From NCBI GenBank assembly GCA_950071875.1, contig CATMNW010000128.1, positions 1 through 7,020 of the forward strand: DNA of 7,020 nucleotides, given 5' to 3'. The position numbers and the translations under genes are program-made. The notes below the pieces were generated by a model. That model did no database searches. It was not told the origin of the DNA and saw only the letters and a list, made by a program, of their open reading frames with translations. The DNA comes from an uncultured Erythrobacteraceae bacterium (GTDB lineage Bacteria > Pseudomonadota > Alphaproteobacteria > Sphingomonadales > Sphingomonadaceae). This document shows positions 1 through 5,383 of the stretch, piece by piece. How positions within the stretch are numbered: the stretch's first letter is position 1; every line of letters begins with the position of its first letter.

Positions 1-750
1 AAGTCGCTGGCCTGGGGCATCGCCAAGCAGCTTTCCGAACACGGCGCCGAGCTCGCCTTTTCCTACCAGGGCGAAGCACTCAAAAAACGCGTTGGCCCGC
101 TGGCAGACCAGCTCGGGAGCGATTTCCTGATCGAATGCGACGTGTCGAGCATGGATGCTCTCGATACGGCTTTCGATGAATTGAAAACGCGCTGGGAAAC
201 GATCGACTTCGTGGTTCATGCAATCGGCTTTTCCGACAAGAGCGAACTGCGCGGGAAATATGTCGACACCAGCCTCGACAACTTCCTGATGACGATGAAC
301 ATCTCGGCCTACAGCCTCGTTGCCGTGACCAAGCGCGCAGCCGAGATGATGCCCGAAGGCGGTTCGATCCTGACGCTGACCTATTACGGGGCAGAAAAGG
401 TCATCCCGCATTACAACGTGATGGGCGTCGCCAAGGCGGCGCTGGAAACATCGGTGAAATACCTTGCCAACGATCTCGGCCCGCAGAACATCCGCGTGAA
501 TGCGATCAGTGCGGGACCGGTGAAAACGCTGGCCGCAAGCGGGATCGGCGACTTCCGCTACATCCTCAAGTGGAACGAACTGAATTCGCCGCTTCGCCGC
601 AATATTACCATCGACGACGTCGGAGGCTCGGGACTCTACTTCCTGTCCGACCTGTCATCGGGCGTGACCGGCGAAACCCATCACGTCGACGGTGGCTATC
701 ACGTGGTCGGGATGAAACAGGAAGACGCGCCCGACATCGGACTTGTATAG
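1..750 (+). CDS. fabI: Enoyl-[acyl-carrier-protein] reductase (NADH), 5'-truncated by window edge
   Basis: FabI carries out the last step of each elongation cycle in type II fatty acid synthesis, reducing trans-2-enoyl-ACP with NAD(P)H in the cytoplasm. The frame is open from base 1 and stops at the TAG at 748-750, giving 249 residues. Compared with E. coli FabI from memory, about the first 17-20 residues (start codon and N-terminal glycine-rich strand) are missing upstream. The window begins in the cofactor-binding segment KSLAWGIAKQL. The FabI-type Tyr-x6-Lys pair is clear in YNVMGVAK: catalytic Tyr at codon 412-414 and Lys at 433-435, with the second family Tyr at 382-384. Further hallmarks are HAIGF (the region contacted by triclosan in E. 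coli FabI), NAISAGP, the substrate-loop stretch TLAASGI and the C-terminal HVDGGY. The divergent spacing distinguishes it from FabG-type reductases. No odd feature is seen in the visible part. The family call is very secure. Confidence 0.96.
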   Translation, partial: KSLAWGIAKQLSEHGAELAFSYQGEALKKRVGPLADQLGSDFLIECDVSSMDALDTAFDELKTRWETIDFVVHAIGFSDKSELRGKYVDTSLDNFLMTMNISAYSLVAVTKRAAEMMPEGGSILTLTYYGAEKVIPHYNVMGVAKAALETSVKYLANDLGPQNIRVNAISAGPVKTLAASGIGDFRYILKWNELNSPLRRNITIDDVGGSGLYFLSDLSSGVTGETHHVDGGYHVVGMKQEDAPDIGLV

Positions 751-783
751 AACCTCCGTTCACTATACGTTCCACCTTCAATC

Positions 784-790
784 GAGGAGA
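784..790 (+). promoter_or_regulatory. Ribosome binding site of the GFA-family gene
   Basis: A purine-rich GAGGAGA run lies 5 nt before the ATG at 796 and is a strong Shine-Dalgarno match. It fixes this ATG as the start. A longer alternative frame beginning at 743 is in another phase and lacks such a site. The 45-bp gap after fabI (751-795) shows no convincing terminator, so the gene may be read partly from the fabI transcript. Confidence 0.7.
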
Positions 791-795
791 GAGCG

Positions 796-1194
796 ATGCT
801 TGAAGGCGGATGTCAGTGCGGCGCGGTGCGCTATGCGGTCGATGGCGAATTCGCGCATCATGCGCTGTGCCACTGCGCGGATTGCCGCGCCTCCTCCGGA
901 GCGCCGGCAATGGCGTGGATGGCCTACAAATCCGAGAGTTTCCGGATCACCAAGGGCGAGGCTGTTGCCTTTAATTCCTCAGGCGATTCGTGGCGCCATT
1001 TCTGCGGCACCTGCGGTACGGGTCTCTATTTCATCAACGAAACAACCCTGCCCGGGATCGTGGACATCCAGTCGGCAACGCTCGACGATGCCGCAAACCA
1101 TGCTCCCGGCGCGCAGATCCAGACGGCAGAGCGCCTGCCCTATATGACCGATCTTGCGAACCTTCCGGAGTTCGAACGCTACCCCGGAATGTAG
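796..1194 (+). CDS. GFA family (CENP-V/GFA domain) zinc-binding protein
   Basis: A 132-residue protein made almost entirely of one GFA domain, the fold of glutathione-dependent formaldehyde-activating enzyme (Gfa). The zinc-ligand cysteines are all in place: Cys6 and Cys8 (GGCQCG), Cys25, Cys27 and Cys30 (CHCADC), and Cys70 and Cys73 (CGTCG). The order CxC, CxCxxC, CxxC is the family pattern, with the typical start GGCQCGAVRY and the GLYF segment after the last pair. There is no signal peptide, so it is probably cytosolic. Founding members were proposed to speed S-hydroxymethylglutathione formation, but most short family members have no proven substrate, and nothing nearby (no formaldehyde dehydrogenase) supports formaldehyde detoxification here. 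It follows fabI by 45 bp on the same strand and its stop lies 6 bp from the wecC stop on the other strand. Family assignment is secure; function is open. Confidence 0.9.
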   Translation: MLEGGCQCGAVRYAVDGEFAHHALCHCADCRASSGAPAMAWMAYKSESFRITKGEAVAFNSSGDSWRHFCGTCGTGLYFINETTLPGIVDIQSATLDDAANHAPGAQIQTAERLPYMTDLANLPEFERYPGM

Positions 1195-1200
1195 CGGAAT

Positions 1201-2466
1201 TCAGGCGACGTCGGGCCAGATGCCTCGGGTGTCGTATACGGCCTTGTCGCTGCGTTCTTCGGGCGGGATCACCTTGAAGACATCGTGGTCGACCAGCGTG
1301 ATCAGCACGCCCGATTCCTCGAGCGCGGTGTCGATGTCGACAAGCTGCGCGCCGGTACCGTCGAATTCCATCGGTAGCTCGCCCGCGTAGGGCTCAACCA
1401 CCTGAACGCGCTCCCCGAATTCGCGAGCCAGACTGGCCGCAACATAGCGCGCAGGGCTTTCGCGGAAGTCGTCTATATTCGCTTTGAATGCGAGGCCGAG
1501 ACAGGCAATTTTCACGCCCGGATTGGCGTCTACCAGCGCTTTTGCGCGGGCGAGGACGTGGTGCATCTTGGCATCGTTTGTCTCGCGCGCCTGGCGGATG
1601 ATCTTCGCTTCATCCGGCGCGCCGTGGACGATGAACCACGGGTCGACCGCAATGCAGTGCCCGCCGACCCCGGGGCCGGGGGTCAGAATGTTTACACGCG
1701 GGTGGCGATTGGCGAGGCGGATCACCTCCCATACGTCGAGTCCCTGCCGGTCCGCGATCATCGACAGCTCGTTGGCAAAGGCGATGTTCACGTCGCGGAA
1801 GGCGTTCTCGACCAGCTTGGTCATTTCCGCCGAACGCGCATCGGTGGTGACGCATTCGCCCTTCACGAAGCGCTTGTAGAAGGCGAGCGCCTTGCGCGCA
1901 CATCGCGGAGTGATGCCGCCGATCGAGCGGTCATTGTGCGTCAGTTCCTCAAGGATCTTCCCCGGCAGCACGCGCTCGGGACAATACGCCAGGCTGACGT
2001 CGGGCTGGCCCTCGGTGATGCCGGGCATGGCAAGATCGGGACGCTTGGCTGCAATCGCATCGCGCATCGCTTCTGTCGTGCCCACTGGCGAGGTCGATTC
2101 GAGAATTACCGTGTCGCCCTTCTTCAGCACTGCGGCGACCTTCTCGGCTGCTGCCATGACATAGGAGGTGTCGGGCGTGTGGTTGCCGTCCTTCGCAAAG
2201 GGCGTCGGCACCGCGATCACGAAGACGTCGGCCGAGGCAACTTCGGTAGATGCCTTCAGCAGCCCGCGCTGGACCACTGCCTGGACCAGCCCGTCGAGAT
2301 CGACCTCCTCGATATGGATTTCGCCGCGGTTGATCGTGTCGACGACGTTCCGGCTCACATCGACGCCGTGAACCGGGCACCCCGCGCGCGCAATAATCGC
2401 AGCGGTCGGCAGTCCGATATAGCCGAGGCCGATCACGCAGACGTCGGGCTTGGTGTCTCCACGCAT
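1201..2466 (-). CDS. wecC: UDP-N-acetyl-D-mannosamine dehydrogenase
   Basis: WecC oxidises UDP-ManNAc to UDP-ManNAcA (UDP-N-acetyl-D-mannosaminuronic acid) with two NAD+, in the cytoplasm, supplying an acidic sugar for surface polysaccharide. The 421-residue length is normal. An N-terminal Rossmann site is seen as GLGYIG at residues 13-18 with the NAD-ribose Asp36. The motif TINRGEIHI (44-52) and AVPTPF (85-90) follow, then the conserved Lys217 and Asn221 of KLVENAFRDVN. The catalytic Cys271 lies in GPGVGGHC, and GLAFK in the C-terminal UDP-binding domain is followed by the RESPA motif. Similarity to E. coli WecC as I recall it is close along the whole length, closer than to UDP-glucose dehydrogenases, and the upstream wecB provides its substrate. 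The ATG at 2464-2466 places the Rossmann strand at the usual distance from the N-terminus; the upstream AGGGA is rather far (about 12 nt). It ends convergently with the GFA gene. Confidence 0.95.
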   Translation of the reverse strand: MRGDTKPDVCVIGLGYIGLPTAAIIARAGCPVHGVDVSRNVVDTINRGEIHIEEVDLDGLVQAVVQRGLLKASTEVASADVFVIAVPTPFAKDGNHTPDTSYVMAAAEKVAAVLKKGDTVILESTSPVGTTEAMRDAIAAKRPDLAMPGITEGQPDVSLAYCPERVLPGKILEELTHNDRSIGGITPRCARKALAFYKRFVKGECVTTDARSAEMTKLVENAFRDVNIAFANELSMIADRQGLDVWEVIRLANRHPRVNILTPGPGVGGHCIAVDPWFIVHGAPDEAKIIRQARETNDAKMHHVLARAKALVDANPGVKIACLGLAFKANIDDFRESPARYVAASLAREFGERVQVVEPYAGELPMEFDGTGAQLVDIDTALEESGVLITLVDHDVFKVIPPEERSDKAVYDTRGIWPDVA

Positions 2467-2517
2467 AGAATGTGTTTCCCTGAACCTTTGTGCAGGTCGT
2501 CTAGCCTCTGTCGGTAA

Positions 2518-2523
2518 ATTATA
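2518..2523 (-). promoter_or_regulatory. Possible -10 element (TATAAT) between wecB and wecC
   Basis: Read on the minus strand, the 69-bp gap between the wecB stop and the wecC ATG contains a perfect TATAAT inside an AT-rich patch that stands out from the GC-rich surroundings. It would start transcription about 45 nt before wecC. No good -35 hexamer sits at 16-18 bp upstream, where the end of wecB lies, so it is at best a weak or activator-dependent internal promoter. It could also be chance. Confidence 0.3.
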
Positions 2524-2535
2524 CAGTAATGCAGA

Positions 2536-3660
2536 TCACGTGGTTGCCAGGAGATCGGCAATCCTTTGCGCGGATCGCCCATCCCCGAAGGGATTGTGCG
2601 CCTGCGCCATGGCCGAGTAGGCCGCCTCGTCATCGAGAAGGCGCTCGGTTTCGCGCACGATCGTCTCGGGGTCGGTACCGACGAGCCTCGCCGTGCCTGC
2701 CGTAACGCCTTCGGGCCGCTCGGTCGTCTCACGCATCACCAGTACGGGTTTGCCAAGCGCTGGCGCCTCTTCCTGCACACCGCCACTGTCGGTCAGCATG
2801 AGGTGACTAATATCGAGCAGGCGCGCGAAGTGCGGATAATCGAGCGGTTCGATCAGGGCGACATTGTCGAGGTCCGCCAGTTGTTCGTTCATCACCGCGC
2901 GGACGTTCGGATTGAGATGGACGGGAAAAATAACCGCAACGTCATCACGCGTCGCAATCGCCCTAACCGCTTTGGCGATGTTTTGCATGCCGTCGCCGAA
3001 ATTTTCGCGGCGGTGGCTGGTCATGCCAATGATCTTCCGGCCCGCAAACCGCCGTTCCAGACCGCTCAGGCCCGAAGCCATGGCCGGTTCCTGCGCGACC
3101 CGCTGTGTGACCCAATGAAGCGCATCGATAACCGTATTGCCGGTCACGTGGACACTGGCAGGATCGATGTTTTCCTTCAGCAACGCATCCCGCGCGGTTT
3201 CGGTCGGTGCGCAGTGCAGCGCTGCAAATGTACCAACAACGCGGCGGTTCACCTCTTCGGGCCAGGGATGATAGATATGGCCGCTGCGCAGCCCTGCCTC
3301 GACATGGCAGACCGGGATCTTGCGATAATACGCCGCAATTGCGCCTGCCATGACGGTCGTCGTATCGCCCTGCACCACCACCCAGTCGGGCTCTTCGCTG
3401 TCGAGCACCTTGCCGATTTCCACCAGCGCCCGCGCCGTGAGCGCATCGAGCGTCTGGCCGGGAGACATCAGGTCGAGATCATGATCCGGTACGACCCCGG
3501 CAATTTCGAGAACCTGATCGAGCATTTCGCGGTGTTGCGCGGAAATGCAGACGCGGCTATCGAACCGGCTGTCTTCTGCCAGCGCATGCACCAGCGGGAA
3601 CAGCTTGATAGCTTCGGGACGCGTCCCGAACACCGTGAGGATCTTGCGGCACGAACTCAT
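2536..3660 (-). CDS. wecB: UDP-N-acetylglucosamine 2-epimerase (non-hydrolysing)
   Basis: WecB interconverts UDP-GlcNAc and UDP-ManNAc in the cytoplasm, the step before WecC. The product is 374 residues, the usual size, with a two-Rossmann GT-B-like fold. Visible landmarks are the N-terminal VFGTRPEAIK (10-19), QHREMLDQVL (42-51), Asp99 in QGDTTT, Glu121 in HVEAGLRS, Glu135 in WPEEVNR, His216 in SHRRENFG, HLNPNVR, and the C-terminal TDSGGVQEEAP with the TTERPE segment. Asp99, Glu121, Glu135 and His216 correspond to the E. coli residues Asp95, Glu117, Glu131 and His213, which are important in catalysis, so the enzyme should be active. These motifs mark the non-hydrolysing bacterial form, not the hydrolysing sialic-acid-type enzyme. 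The ATG at 3658-3660 gives four residues more than E. coli WecB; no clear Shine-Dalgarno precedes it, but no better start is seen. wecC follows after 69 bp. Confidence 0.95.
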   Translation of the reverse strand: MSSCRKILTVFGTRPEAIKLFPLVHALAEDSRFDSRVCISAQHREMLDQVLEIAGVVPDHDLDLMSPGQTLDALTARALVEIGKVLDSEEPDWVVVQGDTTTVMAGAIAAYYRKIPVCHVEAGLRSGHIYHPWPEEVNRRVVGTFAALHCAPTETARDALLKENIDPASVHVTGNTVIDALHWVTQRVAQEPAMASGLSGLERRFAGRKIIGMTSHRRENFGDGMQNIAKAVRAIATRDDVAVIFPVHLNPNVRAVMNEQLADLDNVALIEPLDYPHFARLLDISHLMLTDSGGVQEEAPALGKPVLVMRETTERPEGVTAGTARLVGTDPETIVRETERLLDDEAAYSAMAQAHNPFGDGRSAQRIADLLATT

Positions 3661-3669
3661 GCGCGCCGC

Positions 3670-3705
3670 TTTAACGCCAAATAGTTAAACGGCCATAGAC
3701 CTCAA
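3670..3705 (-). promoter_or_regulatory. Inverted repeat and weak promoter-like sequence upstream of wecB
   Basis: The 41-bp gap before wecB holds a 6-bp perfect inverted repeat, TTTAAC and GTTAAA (3670-3675 and 3684-3689), separated by 8 nt, in the only AT-rich patch nearby. On the minus strand a TTGAGG at 3700-3705 (overlapping the stop of the upstream gene) and TATTTG at 3678-3683 are 16 nt apart and loosely resemble -35 and -10 boxes; the repeat would then overlap the -10 like an operator. The arms are too AT-rich and lack a following U-run, so it is not a good intrinsic terminator. This rests on sequence pattern alone. Confidence 0.25.
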
Positions 3706-4274
3706 AGCGGATCTTCAGCGCCTTCCGGCTGCGGAAGAGCGGTTTCATCCGGGGTTTCCGCTGCACGTTCCCGCTCGAGCCGCTCCATGTATTCGCGCTC
3801 GATCATTTCGACGCGCTCCTGTTCGGCGGCCGCATCCTCGTCGATCGTCGAGAGACGCTTCGCACGCTCGGCGGCGATGATTTCACCAAATCGTACGCCG
3901 GCATCGTTGGCCTTGTCGGCATAGGCTGCGGCGATCATTTCCTGCGTGCATCCGGTAAAGCCGCCTGCGCCAGTCGGAGAACAAGACATTGTGCCGAAGT
4001 CGCCCGCCATTTCGAACCGTTCGACCCGTTCGGCCCAGGATCGATTTTCGGGGCTTTCGGAAAGGCGCAGGTTCTGTGGAATGCGAAACCGCTCGTTCTC
4101 GGCCTTGCGCGCGCAGACCACGATCTGGTCGGCAGTGCTCTGCGGACATTCGTCATCGCCGTAGACGATGACCATGTTGTAGCTGTCATCACCGGTATCG
4201 ACGCTTTCCTGTGCCTGCGCGCTCATCGGGCAAGCGAGGGCAAGGCTGGCTAGGGCAATGGGCAGTTTCGACAT
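3702..4274 (-). CDS. Secreted protein of unknown function with four cysteines in the mature part
   Basis: A 190-residue exported protein I cannot name; similar small proteins are, as I recall, common in sphingomonads. Residues 1-21 form a signal peptide: MSK, a short hydrophobic stretch 4-14, and a likely signal peptidase I cut after Ala-Gln-Ala (19-21). The mature part has four Cys: Cys43 and Cys54 (the latter in IVVCARK, followed by the RFRIPQNLR motif) and Cys98 and Cys109 flanking a Gly-rich SPTGAGGFTG loop. Residues 128-172 are rich in Glu, Arg and Ala and probably form a long helix or coiled coil; the tail is acidic with several Pro. The ATG at 4272-4274 is chosen because AGAGGA lies 5 nt before it and the signal peptide starts there. 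An in-phase start at 4403 would add 43 Arg-rich residues, overlap coq7 and bury the signal peptide. Two disulfides are possible, and dsbB lies two genes upstream. Role unknown; periplasmic location is inferred. Confidence 0.8.
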   Translation of the reverse strand: MSKLPIALASLALACPMSAQAQESVDTGDDSYNMVIVYGDDECPQSTADQIVVCARKAENERFRIPQNLRLSESPENRSWAERVERFEMAGDFGTMSCSPTGAGGFTGCTQEMIAAAYADKANDAGVRFGEIIAAERAKRLSTIDEDAAAEQERVEMIEREYMERLERERAAETPDETALPQPEGAEDPL

Positions 4275-4285
4275 CGTCGTCCTCT
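4264..4285 (-). promoter_or_regulatory. Ribosome binding site and signal-peptide start region of the unknown secreted protein
   Basis: On the minus strand GAGAGGA precedes the ATG at 4274 with a 5-nt spacer. This is one of the clearest Shine-Dalgarno sites in the right arm, and it decides the start in favour of the 190-residue form. Confidence 0.65.
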
Positions 4286-4337
4286 CGGCGGAAGTGTTGG
4301 CAGGACGAATAGCGTCCCGTGCAGTGAACTTACCATG

Positions 4338-4364
4338 AAGCGTTCCGGGCCTACGCACGGTTCC
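4338..4364 (-). promoter_or_regulatory. Possible EcfG-type (general stress) promoter
   Basis: In the 92-bp gap between coq7 and the secreted-protein gene, the minus strand reads GGAAC (4360-4364), 17 nt, then CGCTT (4338-4342). The alphaproteobacterial EcfG consensus as I know it is GGAAC, 16-17 nt, CGTT, so the -35 is perfect and the -10 has one mismatch. It would start transcription about 55 nt before the ATG. It is a short motif and may be chance; no standard sigma-70 promoter stands out in this gap. Confidence 0.25.
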
Positions 4365-4366
4365 CG

Positions 4367-4894
4367 TCATACGCGCTCGGAGATGCGGATCGCGGCGCGG
4401 CACCCGAGCCGGATGATACCCGAGAGCAGCGGATAGCCCGGTGCGCGCTCGGCCCCGGCGGCTAGGGCTGCATCCCGGTGTTCACGCTCGTCCTCGCGAA
4501 ACTCTTCGATCATGGCGGCCAGTTCCGGATCTTCGCCCGTTTCGTTAAGAAGGTCCAATTGTCTGGAGTAGTGGTCGTCGATTTCCGTTTCGACGGCTGC
4601 GGTGCAGGCCATGGCCGCTTCCGGCCCGATCAGCGCAGTCACTGCGCCCAAGGCGAAGCCCGCGCGATCCCAGAAAGGCTGCAACGCTGTCGGCCGTATG
4701 CCGCGCTCCGCCATCAGGGCGTCGAACTTCGCGCGGTGGCCCGCCTCCTGCTCGGCCATGCCGGCAATCTCTGCCGAATCGGGTCCGCGATCGCCCATGA
4801 CCGCCAACTGGCCCGCATAGATGCGCGTCGCACCGAATTCGCCAGCCTGGTCGACGCGGATCATTCGCGCGATGTGATCGGGAACCTTGGTCAT
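4367..4894 (-). CDS. coq7: Demethoxyubiquinone hydroxylase, Coq7 family di-iron protein
   Basis: Coq7 hydroxylates the benzoquinol ring of demethoxyubiquinol, the penultimate step of ubiquinone synthesis, as a peripheral membrane protein. It replaces the flavoenzyme UbiF in many alphaproteobacteria. The product is 175 residues, near the usual length for short bacterial forms. It starts with the family signature RVDQAGEFGA. The di-iron ligands can be assigned: Glu19, Glu50 and His53 (EQEAGH) in the first half, Glu102 (VETEIDDHY), and Glu136 and His139 (EREH) in the second. The hydrophobic helix around residues 78-100 probably touches the membrane. The ATG at 4892-4894 overlaps the dsbB stop as ATGA, so translation is likely coupled; the in-phase frame extending to 5260 is a shadow of dsbB. 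The next gene down is 92 bp away. No key residue is missing. Confidence 0.94.
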   Translation of the reverse strand: MTKVPDHIARMIRVDQAGEFGATRIYAGQLAVMGDRGPDSAEIAGMAEQEAGHRAKFDALMAERGIRPTALQPFWDRAGFALGAVTALIGPEAAMACTAAVETEIDDHYSRQLDLLNETGEDPELAAMIEEFREDEREHRDAALAAGAERAPGYPLLSGIIRLGCRAAIRISERV

Positions 4895-5367
4895 GCCTTG
4901 CGATCCTTTGCCAGCAGCCCGAGGACGGCCAGCCCTCCGGCGGTCGAAATAAGGAAATTGTAGCCTGCCAGACTGATGCCCAGCAACGTCCACGCCGGGG
5001 CATCGCAGCGAACCAGCGGCGTGTTCATGATGTCGTCCAGGGCATTTCCGCTGCCCCCGCCGACCACGACTGCACACGAGGTAATCCCCGGCCACCAGCC
5101 ATATTCGACGCCGGCGTGGAACAGGCCGATCGCGCCGGACGCCAGTATCGCAACGGCAGCGATAGCGGTCCATAGCCGCTGCGGCGGGGCGACATACGCC
5201 AAAAGCGCGAGTGCAACGGCGGCAAAATGCGGCCAGCGCTGCCACCAGCACATCTCGCACGGGTAAAGGCCGAAACCGTATTGCGACACATAAGCCCCGC
5301 CCAGAAGAAGGGCCGGGATCGCCAGCGCCAGGACGCGCGCCATGCGGGCATGCTGTGAAAGGCTCAT
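4891..5367 (-). CDS. dsbB: Disulfide bond formation protein B
   Basis: DsbB sits in the inner membrane, reoxidises the periplasmic thiol oxidase DsbA and hands the electrons to ubiquinone. The 158-residue protein shows the family layout: transmembrane segments at about 10-28, 46-62, 66-84 and 127-152, the first periplasmic loop with the redox pair Cys37-Glu-Met-Cys40, and the second loop with Cys98 and Cys121. These match E. coli Cys41/Cys44 and Cys104/Cys130. Arg44, just after the CxxC in CWWQRWP, corresponds to the Arg48 that E. coli DsbB uses for quinone interaction. It starts 16 bp after the ctpA stop and overlaps coq7 by 4 bp. The ATG at 5365-5367 has no clear Shine-Dalgarno, suggesting it depends on readthrough translation from ctpA; a second ATG at 5343 (Met9) is possible and would leave a very short N-terminus. 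No dsbA is visible in the window. Confidence 0.93.
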   Translation of the reverse strand: MSLSQHARMARVLALAIPALLLGGAYVSQYGFGLYPCEMCWWQRWPHFAAVALALLAYVAPPQRLWTAIAAVAILASGAIGLFHAGVEYGWWPGITSCAVVVGGGSGNALDDIMNTPLVRCDAPAWTLLGISLAGYNFLISTAGGLAVLGLLAKDRKA

Positions 5368-5383
5368 GACCGCAGGGCTTAGC

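Noticed and set aside
750..761. Small GAAC-CTCC-GTTC hairpin after fabI
   Set aside because: A 4-bp stem without a T-run is not a credible terminator.
743..769. TTGTAT and TATACG as a promoter for the GFA gene
   Set aside because: The spacing is 15 nt and both boxes match poorly. The first lies inside the fabI end, so the evidence is too weak to annotate.
1558..2517. Long plus-strand open frame (319 codons) opposite wecC
   Set aside because: It lies antisense to a gene with all WecC motifs. Its translation is rich in Arg, His and Asp with no recognisable domain, as expected for a shadow in GC-rich DNA.
2566..3684. Long plus-strand open frame (372 codons) opposite wecB
   Set aside because: It mirrors wecB almost exactly, has shadow-like composition and no ribosome site. 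wecB is certain.
4210..4274. Possible lipoprotein signal (Ala-Leu-Ala-Cys15) in the unknown secreted protein
   Set aside because: The residue three before Cys is Ala, not the usual Leu/Val/Ile, Pro follows the Cys, and a normal Ala-Gln-Ala cleavage site lies six residues later. A signal peptidase I cut is more likely, though this is not fully excluded.
4275..4403. In-phase N-terminal extension (43 residues) of the unknown secreted protein
   Set aside because: It would overlap coq7, is Arg-rich, and would place the signal peptide internally. A good Shine-Dalgarno supports the start at 4274.
4895..5260. In-phase N-terminal extension of Coq7
   Set aside because: The added residues are an Arg/Cys-rich shadow of dsbB. 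Coq7 proteins begin close to the RVDQAGEFGA motif.
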